The translations under genes were made by a program, and so were the position numbers. A stretch of DNA of 42,314 nt, taken from positions 27,385 through 69,698 of the forward strand of contig PAOI01000006.1 of assembly GCA_002707985.1 (NCBI GenBank), read 5' to 3'. The notes beneath the pieces are model-generated. The model worked only from the letters and a program-made list of their open reading frames with translations. It did no database searches and was not told the origin of the DNA. Source of the DNA: Sphingomonas sp. GTDB lineage: Bacteria; Pseudomonadota; Alphaproteobacteria; Sphingomonadales; Sphingomonadaceae. Below are positions 18,481 to 27,086 of the stretch, one piece after another (within the stretch, counting starts at the first letter, position 1; each line of letters starts with the position of its first letter).

Positions 18481-18555
18481 TCCCTGATAGCTCAGCGGTA
18501 GAGCTCTCGACTGTTAATCGAGCGGCCGTTGGTTCGAATCCAACTCAGGGAGCCA
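18481..18555 (+). tRNA. tRNA-Asn (GTT), first copy
   Basis: A cloverleaf can be drawn in full. The acceptor stem is TCCCTGA/TCAGGGA, the D stem GCTC/GAGC, the anticodon stem CTCGA/TCGAG with loop CTGTTAA, and the T stem GTTGG/CCAAC with loop TTCGAAT. The discriminator is G73, as expected for Asn, and CCA is encoded. The anticodon GTT reads AAC and AAT. Confidence 0.95.
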
Positions 18556-18576
18556 GCGCCGTGGCCTTCACGGCAT

Positions 18577-18651
18577 TCCCCGGTAGCTCAGCGGTAGAGC
18601 AATCGACTGTTAATCGATCGGTCGCCTGTTCGAATCAGGCCCGGGGAGCCA
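18577..18651 (+). tRNA. tRNA-Asn (GTT), second copy
   Basis: The acceptor stem is TCCCCGG/CCGGGGA, the D stem GCTC/GAGC, the anticodon stem ATCGA/TCGAT with loop CTGTTAA, and the T stem GCCTG/CAGGC with loop TTCGAAT. The discriminator is G and CCA is encoded. The anticodon matches the first copy, but three stems differ with full base-pair compensation. The 21-base spacer between the copies holds a 6-bp hairpin (GCCGTG/CACGGC, 18558-18574) that could guide processing. Confidence 0.95.
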
Positions 18652-18710
18652 GTGACACGTCTCGGCACGCGCCCCACTTTTTGGAAAAATGTTGCTGCAA
18701 TCCTAAACCC

Positions 18711-18739
18711 TTGCGCCAAACCCATATGGAACATAAAGT
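18711..18739 (+). promoter_or_regulatory. Putative promoter of the radical SAM-UdgX operon
   Basis: TTGCGC at 18711-18716 and TAAAGT at 18734-18739 are separated by exactly 17 bases. A start point about seven bases past the -10 would fall on the A of the ATG at 18746, so the message may be leaderless. This would agree with the absence of a Shine-Dalgarno. The hexamers match the consensus only partly. Confidence 0.45.
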
Positions 18740-18743
18740 GAAC
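18729..18743 (+). promoter_or_regulatory. LexA (SOS) box, GAAC-N7-GAAC
   Basis: GAAC at 18729-18732 and GAAC at 18740-18743 are separated by exactly seven bases (ATAAAGT). This is the reverse-strand reading of GTTC-N7-GTTC, the direct-repeat LexA operator known in alphaproteobacteria. It covers the proposed -10 element and ends two bases before the ATG, a placement well suited to repression. It marks the downstream genes as probable members of the DNA-damage response. Confidence 0.75.
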
Positions 18744-18745
18744 AT

Positions 18746-19987
18746 ATGGCGCAGCGCGATGTTTTAGAGCGGCTTGAGATTCTTGCGGACGCGGCAAAGT
18801 ACGATGCGTCCTGCGCGTCATCGGGGACGACCAGACGCAACAGCCGCGATGGTCGCGGTATCGGCTCGACCGCAGGCATGGGCATTTGTCACGCCTATGC
18901 CCCCGATGGCCGCTGCATATCGCTGCTCAAGCTGCTGCTGACCAATCACTGCATTTTCGACTGTCATTATTGCATCAACCGCAAAAGTTCGAACGTCGCC
19001 CGGGCACGCTTCACGCCCCAGGAAGTGGTCGACCTCACCCTCTCCTTCTATCGACGCAATTATATCGAGGGGCTGTTCCTCTCCTCGGGGATCGTCAAAT
19101 CATCGTCGCATACGATGGAGCAGCTGATTCTGGTGGCGCGCACGTTGCGCGAGGAACATGATTTTCGCGGCTATATCCATCTGAAAGCCATTCCCGAGGC
19201 CGATCCCGAACTGGTCGCTGAAGCCGGTCTGTGGGCTGACCGGGTGTCGATCAACGTCGAATTGCCGACGCAGCCGGGCCTCGAGCGGCTGGCGCCCGAC
19301 AAGAATGCAGGGAAGATCGAAGCCGCGATGGGCGGCCTCAAATCCGCGATCGAGGATGCCAGCGATGCGCGTAAACGCTATCGCAGCGCGCCGCGTTTCG
19401 CCCCGGCGGGCCAGTCGACTCAGATGATCGTCGGCGCGGACGGAGCCAATGACGTGGCGATCATCGGCAAGGCCAATCAGCTTTATGATCGCTATGCACT
19501 GCGCCGCGTCTATTATTCGGCATTCAGCCCGATCCCCGATGCCAGCGCGGTGCTGCCGCTGAAGCGTCCACCGCTGATCCGCGAACATCGCCTCTATCAG
19601 TCGGACTGGCTGGTGCGCTTTTACGGGTTCGGCGCCGATGAAGTCGCACAGGCAGCGGGCGAGGACGGGATGTTGCCGCTGGACATCGATCCCAAACTTG
19701 CCTGGGCGTTACGATTTCGCGAACGATTTCCGGTCGATCTCAATCGTGCCCCGCGCGAGATGCTGCTGCGCGTCCCGGGCCTCGGCACCAAGGCAGTGAA
19801 GGCCGTACTGGCGGCGCGACGGCACCGCGCATTGCGGCTCGACGATGTGGCGCGGCTGACGGTCTCCGTGGCGCGCCTGCGGCCCTTCATCACCACGGCC
19901 GACTGGTGCCCGACCGGTCTGCTCGATCGTGCCGATCTCGGCGCCCTGCTGACACCCCCAGCGCGGCAGATGGAATTGTTCGCGTGA
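18746..19987 (+). CDS. Putative DNA modification/repair radical SAM protein with helix-hairpin-helix
   Basis: A 413-residue protein of the radical SAM family usually annotated as putative DNA modification/repair (TIGR03916-like). Residues 69-76 hold the [4Fe-4S] motif CxxxCxxC (CIFDCHYC). A conserved N-terminal segment has C23, C48 and C57. LFLSSGI and the RVSINVELPT strand fit the SAM barrel. Residues about 331-360 (VDLNRAPREMLLRVPGLG, then KAVLAARR) form a helix-hairpin-helix DNA-binding motif, and WCPTGL lies near the end. The substrate of this family is not established. It is the first gene after a LexA box and overlaps the next gene by GTGA, so a role in repair of DNA damage is inferred. 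Confidence 0.88.
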   Translation: MAQRDVLERLEILADAAKYDASCASSGTTRRNSRDGRGIGSTAGMGICHAYAPDGRCISLLKLLLTNHCIFDCHYCINRKSSNVARARFTPQEVVDLTLSFYRRNYIEGLFLSSGIVKSSSHTMEQLILVARTLREEHDFRGYIHLKAIPEADPELVAEAGLWADRVSINVELPTQPGLERLAPDKNAGKIEAAMGGLKSAIEDASDARKRYRSAPRFAPAGQSTQMIVGADGANDVAIIGKANQLYDRYALRRVYYSAFSPIPDASAVLPLKRPPLIREHRLYQSDWLVRFYGFGADEVAQAAGEDGMLPLDIDPKLAWALRFRERFPVDLNRAPREMLLRVPGLGTKAVKAVLAARRHRALRLDDVARLTVSVARLRPFITTADWCPTGLLDRADLGALLTPPARQMELFA

Positions 19988-21384
19988 TTACCGCGACGCT
20001 GGCACGACCGGACGATTTCGACGCATGGCGCGAAACGGCGCGCGCACTCGTTGCGCGGAATGTCCGACCCGAGCATGTGATCTGGCAAGAGGCCGGCGAC
20101 GTCGACGATCTTTTCGGCACTGCTAACGCCAGTCTCGCCGATCCCCGGACGGCCGCCGACGTGCGCGTCAGCCGCCGCTTCCTCGCGCTTGCCGGGCTGA
20201 CGCTGCTGCACAAGGGCTCGCAACGCCTGCCATTGCTCTACCGCCTTTTATGGCGCTTGCAGGACACGCCCCGGCTGCTCGACGATCCTGCCGACCCGGA
20301 CGTGGTCGCACTGCACCGGCTGATAAAACCCGTGCAGCGCGACATTCACAAGATGCGCGCCTTTGTCCGCTTTCGTGCGATCTCCGAAGCGGATGGGGGC
20401 GAGCGGTTCGTCGCCTGGTTCGAGCCCGATCACCGCATCGAGCGGCATAATGCGCGGTTCTTCATCGATCGTTTCGCCAATCAGCGCTGGTCGATCCTGA
20501 CGCCGCGACTATCGCTGCATTGGGACGGCAAGACGCTGAACGAAGCGCCCGGAGCGCGCCGCGAGGATGCGCCTGCCGATGATGCAGCGGAAGAACTCTG
20601 GCTTGGCTATTATCGCTCGATCTTCAACCCGGCGCGGTTGAAGGTTCAAGCAATGTGCAAGGAAATGCCGCGCAAATACTGGCACAATCTGCCCGAAGCG
20701 CGCGCGATCGGCGAAATGATTGCCGGGGCGCAGCAACGCGAGGCGAGAATGATCGCGTGCGGAACCGATACGTTCGATCGGCCCCTTCCCGAAAACCTGT
20801 CGGCTGTCGCTGCAGGCATCGCGGCGTGCCGCGGCTGCGCCATCGGCTGCAACGGCACGCGTGCAGTGGCGGGTGCAGGCCCGCCGCAAGCGACGCTGAT
20901 GATCGTCGGCGAACAGCCCGGCGATACCGAAGAACAATTCGGCCAGCCTTTTGTCGGACCGGCGGGACAGTTGCTCGACCGCGAGCTGGAACGGGCCGGG
21001 ATCGATCGCGGCACGGCTTATGTCACCAATGCCGTCAAACATTTCAAATTCGTCCCGCGCGGCGAGCGGCGTCTCCATCAGAACCCGACCGCCGGGGAAA
21101 TCGACAAATGCCGCTGGTGGCTGGATGCCGAACGTGCGCTGATCCGTCCACGGATTACGCTCGCACTGGGCGCCAGCGCGGCGCGCGGGCTGATCGGGCG
21201 CACGCCGTCGGTCGGGCGCGAACGCGGCACGCCGATACGCCTGTCGGACGAAAGCACCGTGCTGATAACCGCGCATCCCAGCTATCTGCTGCGTCTGGAC
21301 GGCACGGCTCGGGAACGCGAGCAACAGCGTTTTCGCAACGATCTGAATATTTTGGCGGCCATGCTCAAGGAGCCTTGCGAATGA
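19984..21384 (+). CDS. DUF4130-UdgX fusion: uracil-DNA glycosylase that cross-links to DNA
   Basis: A 466-residue two-domain protein. Residues 1 to about 255 match the DUF4130 family (TIGR03915-like) that accompanies the radical SAM protein upstream. Residues about 265-460 are UdgX, a family 4-like uracil-DNA glycosylase: cysteines C282, C285 and C376 as likely iron-sulfur ligands, GEQPGDTEE at 309-317, the HPSY loop at 431-434, and RRLH at 362-365. In characterised UdgX the RRIH histidine bonds covalently to the abasic sugar after uracil is removed; H365 is the equivalent. The GTG at 19984-19986 overlaps the upstream TGA. Earlier in-frame codons lie inside the upstream gene and read as non-family sequence. 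Confidence 0.88.
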   Translation: MITATLARPDDFDAWRETARALVARNVRPEHVIWQEAGDVDDLFGTANASLADPRTAADVRVSRRFLALAGLTLLHKGSQRLPLLYRLLWRLQDTPRLLDDPADPDVVALHRLIKPVQRDIHKMRAFVRFRAISEADGGERFVAWFEPDHRIERHNARFFIDRFANQRWSILTPRLSLHWDGKTLNEAPGARREDAPADDAAEELWLGYYRSIFNPARLKVQAMCKEMPRKYWHNLPEARAIGEMIAGAQQREARMIACGTDTFDRPLPENLSAVAAGIAACRGCAIGCNGTRAVAGAGPPQATLMIVGEQPGDTEEQFGQPFVGPAGQLLDRELERAGIDRGTAYVTNAVKHFKFVPRGERRLHQNPTAGEIDKCRWWLDAERALIRPRITLALGASAARGLIGRTPSVGRERGTPIRLSDESTVLITAHPSYLLRLDGTAREREQQRFRNDLNILAAMLKEPCE

Positions 21385-21539
21385 GGCTGCACAGTCACCA
21401 TCCCAGTCGGCACGAACAGCTTCTTTGTCGCGGTACATCCCTCGTTCATTGTCGCGACAGGGAGACTTCGGCATATTCCATGCGTTGAAATGCCAGATCG
21501 GCACGACTGGCCGAGTCGCACTACGTGCCCGGAGGAACC

Positions 21540-22103
21540 ATGAAACTCTCAGCAAAATCGCTGGCCCTCGCCCTGGCGGGCGGCCTCGCGGTCGCATCCT
21601 GCGCCTATCCGACGCCTTATCAACCGGCGACCGGAAGCGGGTTTTCCCGTGCCGGTTATTCGGACGAGATGATCGAACCCAACCGGTTCCGCGTTTCGTT
21701 CGCCGGCAATACGCTGACGTCGCGTGAAACGGTGGAGCGCTATCTGCTTTATCGTTCGGCACAGCTGACGCTCGAACAGGGCGGCGACTTCTTCGTGATG
21801 GTGAACCGCGATACCGACCATCAGCAGCGGACCTATAACAGCCAGCCTTTCGGGGCAGGCCCCTATGGCTATTGGAGCCCCTATTGGAGCTATTACCGGC
21901 CGCGCTATGGCTGGCGCTATTGGGATCCCTTCTATGACGATCCGTTCGGCCGCAATTTCGACGTGCGGACGGTCGATCGCTATGAAGCGGTGGCGGAAAT
22001 CATGATCGGCCGCGGACCCAAGCCCAACGACGTTCATGCATTCGACGCGCGTGCCGTGATCCAGAATCTCGGCCCGCACGTGGAAATGCCCGGAACGCGG
22101 TAA
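21540..22103 (+). CDS. Outer-membrane-type lipoprotein, CC0125/CC1285-like family
   Basis: A 187-residue lipoprotein. A signal peptide of 20 residues ends in the lipobox VASC, with C21 as the acylated residue. The body contains two strand-rich segments, NRFRVSFAGN and YLLYRSAQLTLEQGGDFFVMV, and a Tyr/Trp/Pro-rich middle (about 105-140), then EIMIGRGPKPNDVHAFDA. This layout is that of the alphaproteobacterial CC0125/CC1285 lipoprotein family, whose function is not known. The ATG at 21540 follows a perfect GGAGG. A strong terminator starts 32 bp after the stop, so the gene is probably monocistronic with its promoter in 21385-21539. Confidence 0.82.
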   Translation: MKLSAKSLALALAGGLAVASCAYPTPYQPATGSGFSRAGYSDEMIEPNRFRVSFAGNTLTSRETVERYLLYRSAQLTLEQGGDFFVMVNRDTDHQQRTYNSQPFGAGPYGYWSPYWSYYRPRYGWRYWDPFYDDPFGRNFDVRTVDRYEAVAEIMIGRGPKPNDVHAFDARAVIQNLGPHVEMPGTR

Positions 22104-22135
22104 CGCCCCGGCACCCGCAAGGAACGCCCAAAAAG

Positions 22136-22165
22136 AAAGGCCCCCGGAGCGATCCGGGGGCCTTT
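22136..22165. terminator. Bidirectional intrinsic terminator between the lipoprotein gene and secA
   Basis: A perfect 13-bp stem (22136-22148 with 22153-22165) encloses the tetraloop GCGA. It is flanked by T-rich sequence on the plus strand (CCTTTTCC) and by A-rich sequence on the left, which reads as T on the minus strand. It sits between convergent genes and can serve both. Confidence 0.85.
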
Positions 22166-22187
22166 TCCGTTTCGGGATATCCCGAAA

Positions 22188-24938
22188 TCAGGCGCCGGCG
22201 GTAAGCGCGCCGTGGCAATGTTTGTACTTGCGCCCCGACCCACAGGGGCACGGTGCATTGCGGCTCACCTTGCCCTCCCATTCGGAAGGATCGCCTTCTG
22301 CGGCAACCGGTTCGGGCCGCGCCATCTGGAACGGAGGCAGGCGCGTGGTGACGAGCCCCTGGGTGCCGCCGTCGATATCGTTGGTATCGTCCTCGCCGGT
22401 CAGCGGATCGATATGCGTCGTCAGGAAATCGGGCAGATCGGGCAAGGGCGGCGGTTCGGCCATGCGGAACTGGGCATGAGCCAGCGTGCGCGTCACATCC
22501 TCGCGGATATTTTCGAGCATGCGTTCGAACATCGCGAACGCTTCCTGCTTATATTCGTTGATCGGCGTCTTCTGCGCATAGGCGCGCAGGTGGACGACCT
22601 GACGCAGCGCATCGAGCATCGCCAGATGCTCTTTCCAGTGATGATCCAGATTCTGGAGCAGGATCGACTTTTCGATCTGCGTCCAGGTCTGCGGATCGAC
22701 GTCCTTGATCTTCTCCGCGATCAACGCATCGGCGCGCTCGCGGATACGCTCTTCCAGCGTTTCGGGATCGATCCCGTCTTCCTGTTCGATCCAATCGGCG
22801 ACCGGCACCTCGACGTTCAGGATCTCCACGATCCGCTCGTTGAGGCCTTCGATATCCCATTGCTCGGGATAGCTGCCCGGCGGGCACGCGGCGCCGACAA
22901 TGCCATTGACCGTCTCAAGACGCATGTCCTCGACGACATCGCCAACGGCTTCGGCATCCATGATGTCGGAGCGCTGCTCGTAAATCACCTTGCGCTGGTC
23001 GTTCATGACGTCGTCATATTCGACCACCTGCTTGCGGATGTCGTAGTTGCGCGCTTCGACTTTCTTCTGCGCGGTCTCGATCGCCTTGTTCAGCCATTTT
23101 GAACCGATCGCTTCGCCATCGGCGATGTTCGACCGCATCATCCGCGCGAACATGGTGTTCGAACCGAAGATGCGGAGCAGATCGTCCTCGAGGCAGAGAT
23201 AGAAACGGCTCATGCCCGGATCGCCCTGACGCCCCGAACGACCGCGCAGCTGATTGTCGATACGGCGGCTTTCGTGCCGCTCGGTGCCGAGCACGAACAA
23301 GCCACCGGCGGCCTTCACTTCTTCCTTTTCAGCATCGATCTCGGCCTTGATCTTGGCGATAGCGGCGTCGCGCTCCGGCCCTTCGGGCATATCGGCCAGT
23401 TCGTCATGGACGCGCATTTCCAGATTGCCGCCCAGCTGAATATCGGTGCCGCGGCCCGCCATGTTGGTGGCGATGGTCACCGCGCCCTTGCGGCCCGCCT
23501 GCGCAACGATATGCGCTTCGTTCTCGTGCTGGCGCGCATTGAGCACCGAATGCGGCACCTTTTCCTTCTTCAGGAATTCGGACAGCAGTTCCGACTTTTC
23601 GATCGACACCGTGCCGACCAGCACCGGCTGACCCTTTTCGGCATGTTCCTTGATCGTCTTGGCGATCGCGGCGAACTTGTCCTTGGTGTCCTTGTAGAAC
23701 TCGTCGTCATGGTCGATCCGCTGGATCGGCAGGTTGGTCGGGATCGTGACGACATTCATCTTGTAGATGTCGAAGAATTCGGCCGCTTCGGTAGCCGCCG
23801 TGCCCGTCATGCCCGACAGCTTGGGATACATGCGGAAATAATTCTGGAACGTGATCGAGGCGAGCGTCTGGTTCTCCGGCTCGATCTTGACGCCTTCCTT
23901 GGCTTCGACGGCCTGGTGCAGCCCTTCCGACCAGCGGCGACCGTCCATCATGCGACCGGTGAATTCGTCGATGATGACGACCTTGTCGTCCTTCACGATA
24001 TAATCGGTGTCGCGCTTGAACATCACATTCGCCCGCAGCGCCTGATTGAGGTGGTGCACGACCTGCGTGTTTTCGAAGTCATAGAGGTTCGCGCCCTGAA
24101 GCAGGCCCGCATCCTCGAGCATTCGCTCGACCTTTTCGGTGCCGTCCTCGGTCAGGACGATGGTGCGCATCTTTTCGTCCATCTCGTAATCATCGGGGAC
24201 GAGCTGCTTCACCACCGCGTCGACGCCGATATACAGCTCCGAACGGTCATCAGTCGGGCCGGAGATGATCAGCGGCGTCCGCGCCTCGTCGATCAGCACC
24301 GAATCGACTTCGTCGACGATCGCCATGTTGAACGGCCGCTGCACCATCGACTGGCGGTCATATTTCATGTTGTCGCGCAGATAATCGAAGCCGAATTCGT
24401 TGTTCGTGCCATAGGTGATATCCGCCGCATAGGCGTCGCGCCGTTCCTGATCGGACAGGTTGGGCACGATCACGCCCACCGTCAGCCCGAGGAAGCGATA
24501 GACCTGGCCCATCCATTCGGCGTCGCGGCGGGCGAGATAGTCGTTCACCGTGATGACGTGAATGCCCTTGCCCGGCAGCGCGTTGAGATAGGTGGCGAGC
24601 GTCGCCACCAGCGTCTTGCCCTCACCCGTACGCATTTCGGCGATTTCGCCGCGATGGAGCACGATACCGCCGACCATCTGAACATCGTAATGGCGCTGAC
24701 CTAGCACACGCTTTGCAGCCTCGCGCACCGTGGCAAAGGCTTCGGGCAGGATCGCGTCCAGCTTTTCGTCATTGGCGAGCCGTTCGCGAAACTTCACGGT
24801 CTGCTGCGCGAGTTCCTCGTCCGACATGGCGGAGATGGTCGGCTCGAAGCCATTGATCCTGGCAACGATGCTGCCAAGGCCTTTGACATAGCGATCGTTC
24901 GATGAACCGAAGAGGGTCTTGGCAAAACCGCCGAGCAT
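22188..24938 (-). CDS. secA: Preprotein translocase ATPase SecA
   Basis: A complete 916-residue SecA, the motor of Sec-dependent protein export at the inner membrane. It has Walker [12 protein letters not shown], the [19 protein letters not shown] block, [21 protein letters not shown], and [14 protein letters not shown] with the arginine finger region [13 protein letters not shown]. The C-terminal SEC-C zinc tail is intact, with C897, C899, C908 and H909 (CxCx8CH) for SecB and phospholipid contact. [16 protein letters not shown] is the usual N-terminus, with AGGA before the ATG. Confidence 0.98.
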   Translation of the reverse strand: MLGGFAKTLFGSSNDRYVKGLGSIVARINGFEPTISAMSDEELAQQTVKFRERLANDEKLDAILPEAFATVREAAKRVLGQRHYDVQMVGGIVLHRGEIAEMRTGEGKTLVATLATYLNALPGKGIHVITVNDYLARRDAEWMGQVYRFLGLTVGVIVPNLSDQERRDAYAADITYGTNNEFGFDYLRDNMKYDRQSMVQRPFNMAIVDEVDSVLIDEARTPLIISGPTDDRSELYIGVDAVVKQLVPDDYEMDEKMRTIVLTEDGTEKVERMLEDAGLLQGANLYDFENTQVVHHLNQALRANVMFKRDTDYIVKDDKVVIIDEFTGRMMDGRRWSEGLHQAVEAKEGVKIEPENQTLASITFQNYFRMYPKLSGMTGTAATEAAEFFDIYKMNVVTIPTNLPIQRIDHDDEFYKDTKDKFAAIAKTIKEHAEKGQPVLVGTVSIEKSELLSEFLKKEKVPHSVLNARQHENEAHIVAQAGRKGAVTIATNMAGRGTDIQLGGNLEMRVHDELADMPEGPERDAAIAKIKAEIDAEKEEVKAAGGLFVLGTERHESRRIDNQLRGRSGRQGDPGMSRFYLCLEDDLLRIFGSNTMFARMMRSNIADGEAIGSKWLNKAIETAQKKVEARNYDIRKQVVEYDDVMNDQRKVIYEQRSDIMDAEAVGDVVEDMRLETVNGIVGAACPPGSYPEQWDIEGLNERIVEILNVEVPVADWIEQEDGIDPETLEERIRERADALIAEKIKDVDPQTWTQIEKSILLQNLDHHWKEHLAMLDALRQVVHLRAYAQKTPINEYKQEAFAMFERMLENIREDVTRTLAHAQFRMAEPPPLPDLPDFLTTHIDPLTGEDDTNDIDGGTQGLVTTRLPPFQMARPEPVAAEGDPSEWEGKVSRNAPCPCGSGRKYKHCHGALTAGA

Positions 24939-25036
24939 GATGATTCCTGACTAATTCTGAAATTTGGCGCGCGGAGCTGGCGAAAGCCGCTCCTGCACGA
25001 AAGACATCGCCATATCGGCGGACGAAAGGGAAACCC

Positions 25037-25057
25037 GGCCGGGCGTATCGCCCGGCC
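25037..25057 (-). terminator. Hairpin downstream of the 107-residue gene
   Basis: A 9-bp GC-rich stem (GGCCGGGCG/CGCCCGGCC) with a three-base loop lies 12 bases past the stop of the minus-strand gene ending at 25069. On that strand it is followed by GGGTTTCCCTTT, a weak U-tract. It could be a terminator or attenuator between that gene and secA. Confidence 0.45.
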
Positions 25058-25068
25058 ACGCGGCGCAT

Positions 25069-25392
25069 TTATTCGCGCCGACTGCCCGTGATCGAAAGCA
25101 CTGCGCGTGCCGGCGCGAAGCGTTCGGCCAGAATCAGCGTCGGTGCGATCGATTCGACGAGGCGCGGGAGCGCCGTGCGGCCCGCATGCTCCGCAGCGCC
25201 GGCAACTTCGCCGGCATGTTCGATCAGCGCGGAAACCGCAGCTGCCTGCTCGATCTGACTGCGCTCGACACCGCGCTCGCCGGACATCACGCCGGTAAGC
25301 CCGCTCAAAAGCGCAGAGAGGATGAACAAAAGCTTCAAAAGCAATTCCGCACGCCGATCAGCCCGCGCAAACGGGCCTTCGCCCGCCGACAT
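25069..25392 (-). CDS. Small membrane-anchored protein of unknown function (107 aa)
   Basis: I do not recognise the family by name. One hydrophobic segment (about residues 17-36, ELLLKLLFILSALLSGLTGVM) looks like a signal anchor, and the remainder is an Ala/Glu-rich helix ending in a basic tail (ITGSRRE). The chosen ATG gives a 16-residue polar leader. An internal start closer to the hydrophobic segment is equally possible, since no clear ribosome site decides it. It lies 130 bp upstream of secA on the same strand with a hairpin between. Codon use resembles its neighbours, so I consider it a likely but unproved gene. Confidence 0.5.
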   Translation of the reverse strand: MSAGEGPFARADRRAELLLKLLFILSALLSGLTGVMSGERGVERSQIEQAAAVSALIEHAGEVAGAAEHAGRTALPRLVESIAPTLILAERFAPARAVLSITGSRRE

Positions 25393-25458
25393 AGGGATTG
25401 CGGGGCGGTTCGTCTATGCCTTGATCGCTCAGCAACAAATGACACCACTCGTCCGCAG

Positions 25459-26430
25459 TCATTGCGAAATCCGATCTGCACCGACAAACCAGAGTTCTGA
25501 ATGTATTATTTTCTGCGGCGGGGTAGCGGGATATTCCCATTGTATTCCCCGGCACGGAAAAGTGCGCGTTGATTGGGAAATCTCGATTGTGCAATCCGTT
25601 TCCCGCCCCTCTGCATCGACCAGCGTCGTCTCTACCCGTGACAGGGCGACCCGATATCCGGGATAATCAGCGGCAGCCATTTCTTCGCTGCCGACAACGC
25701 GCTGCTCTTCGACGTAAAGAAGCGACGTCCCCTTATTGGCTGCAAGGTGCGACATTACACGTCGATCAAGCATTTCGCAGGCTTGGGGAGGCGGCGCCAT
25801 ATCCCTGCCAGGCGATTTCATCGTCGGTTCGCACGCTGTGATGGTGCCGTCGTCCGCGATCGAAATTCGAACGGTCAGGCGCCACGCAATTAGCGGTGAG
25901 AAAGAAGTGCCATCAGCCGGACGACCGCTGGCCGCCGGAGAAGTGTCCATCGGAGAAGCGGCCCATCGAATCGACAGCGTCTGCATTTGCACGACCGCCT
26001 GTCCGTTCGCATCGCGCGCAGGGCTGTACCGGAATCGCTCGACAATCAGCGCACAACTTTTGGTATCGAGAGAAGCGGACCCCGAACTGCGAACGACCTC
26101 ACAATCGCGCGCCAGCCCGTCCGCTTCGATCCGGTACCGAACTACCACTACGCCCTGTTCGCCCGCGCGGCGCGCTTCAGGAGGATAGTCGTCGTTGCTT
26201 ATAGCACCGGAAATCAGCGTCGCCCGAGTGGCCGGCTGTTCCTCGGGCGGAGGCGGAGGCGGCGGTGGTGGCGGCAGGGAGGATATATCCGTGCGATCGA
26301 CCGGCGGCACCATGACCACGGCTGGCTCGTCGTCGGCTCCACGATCCTGAGCCAGCGCGCCAGGCGCAGCAACCAAACATCCGGCCGCCGAAATCGCCGC
26401 TGCGGCACCATAGGCGATCCGCGCGCTCAT
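25459..26430 (-). CDS. Secreted protein with TonB C-terminal-like domain and polyproline linker
   Basis: A 323-residue exported protein. A signal peptide ends in AxA (GALAQDRG, about residue 28). A run of about eleven prolines (residues 53-63) is followed by a TonB C-terminal fold, residues about 79-155, with YPPEARRAGEQGVVVVRYRI and C109 in ARDCEVV. A second region (about 180-255) repeats the pattern strand, DDGTITACE, and may be a diverged copy. There is no transmembrane anchor and no exbB/exbD nearby, so it is unlikely to be a normal energy transducer; a periplasmic partner-binding role is inferred. Its ATG overlaps the stop of the upstream secreted-protein gene by 4 bases (ATGA). Confidence 0.75.
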   Translation of the reverse strand: MSARIAYGAAAAISAAGCLVAAPGALAQDRGADDEPAVVMVPPVDRTDISSLPPPPPPPPPPEEQPATRATLISGAISNDDYPPEARRAGEQGVVVVRYRIEADGLARDCEVVRSSGSASLDTKSCALIVERFRYSPARDANGQAVVQMQTLSIRWAASPMDTSPAASGRPADGTSFSPLIAWRLTVRISIADDGTITACEPTMKSPGRDMAPPPQACEMLDRRVMSHLAANKGTSLLYVEEQRVVGSEEMAAADYPGYRVALSRVETTLVDAEGRETDCTIEISQSTRTFPCRGIQWEYPATPPQKIIHSELWFVGADRISQ

Positions 26431-27086
26431 TTCGGCATCTCGCCTTCACCCATCAGCTCCGTGAAGGGCGGGTTGGTCGCCATCTGCATCTTCATATGCA
26501 CCGTTTCCGGCATCGGCATATCCTCATGCCCCTCGGGCATTTCGAACGTGAATGGCGCTTTCCCGGGCTCGCAGGGCATGTCCATGTCTTTCATGCCGGG
26601 CAGGATCGGCATCGCCATGCGCAACTTGCACGACTTCACTTCGCCGGTGTCGGTCAACACGGCATCGATCGAGAAGGTCATGAAAATTTCGAATCCCGGC
26701 GTGCTGGGCAGCAATTGGGGAGAATTATCGTCCCAGGTCTGGGAAACGGAAATTTCCATATCCATCGGGCCCGGCACATCGGGCATCGTCCCAATCCGCT
26801 CGCGCACCGCCTCCGGTGAACAGCTTTTGCGAACCTCGTCGGCGAGCGGCCCTTCGCCACGCACCGTGCAGGAGGTGATTTCACCCGATGCGTCGATCGA
26901 CACGACTGCGGTCGCGGCGCCTTCGTACAGCGGCATGGCTTCGGGTTGGCCGGCCTGGTCCTGACCCGAATCCTGCGAGGCGGCAGAGGGGGGCGCAGGC
27001 AGGACCACTGCCTTCTGCGCGAATGCGGTCGGTGCGATGGATACCGCTGCGACTGCTGCCATCCCAAGTAAGACTGTCTTGCGCAT
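26427..27086 (-). CDS. Secreted protein of unknown function, partner of the TonB-domain protein
   Basis: A 219-residue protein with a clear signal peptide (MRKTVLLGMAAVAAVSIAPTAFA, cleavage near residue 23). Two segments read strand, Asp, Gly, strand, Cys: VVSIDASGEITSCTV and IDAVLTDTGEVKSCKL. This is the same pattern as in the TonB-like protein downstream, so the two may be distant paralogues, though the match is weak. The C-terminal third is rich in Met and Pro (MPILPGMKDMDMPC, GHEDMPMPETVHMKMQM), which might bind metal. The ATG follows GGGGGGAG at suitable spacing. It is the first gene of a two-gene operon divergent from argJ. Confidence 0.7.
   Translation of the reverse strand: MRKTVLLGMAAVAAVSIAPTAFAQKAVVLPAPPSAASQDSGQDQAGQPEAMPLYEGAATAVVSIDASGEITSCTVRGEGPLADEVRKSCSPEAVRERIGTMPDVPGPMDMEISVSQTWDDNSPQLLPSTPGFEIFMTFSIDAVLTDTGEVKSCKLRMAMPILPGMKDMDMPCEPGKAPFTFEMPEGHEDMPMPETVHMKMQMATNPPFTELMGEGEMPK

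Noticed and set aside
25322..25666. A 114-codon plus-strand frame near the small membrane protein.
   Set aside because: It overlaps two minus-strand genes and has no coding signals of its own.
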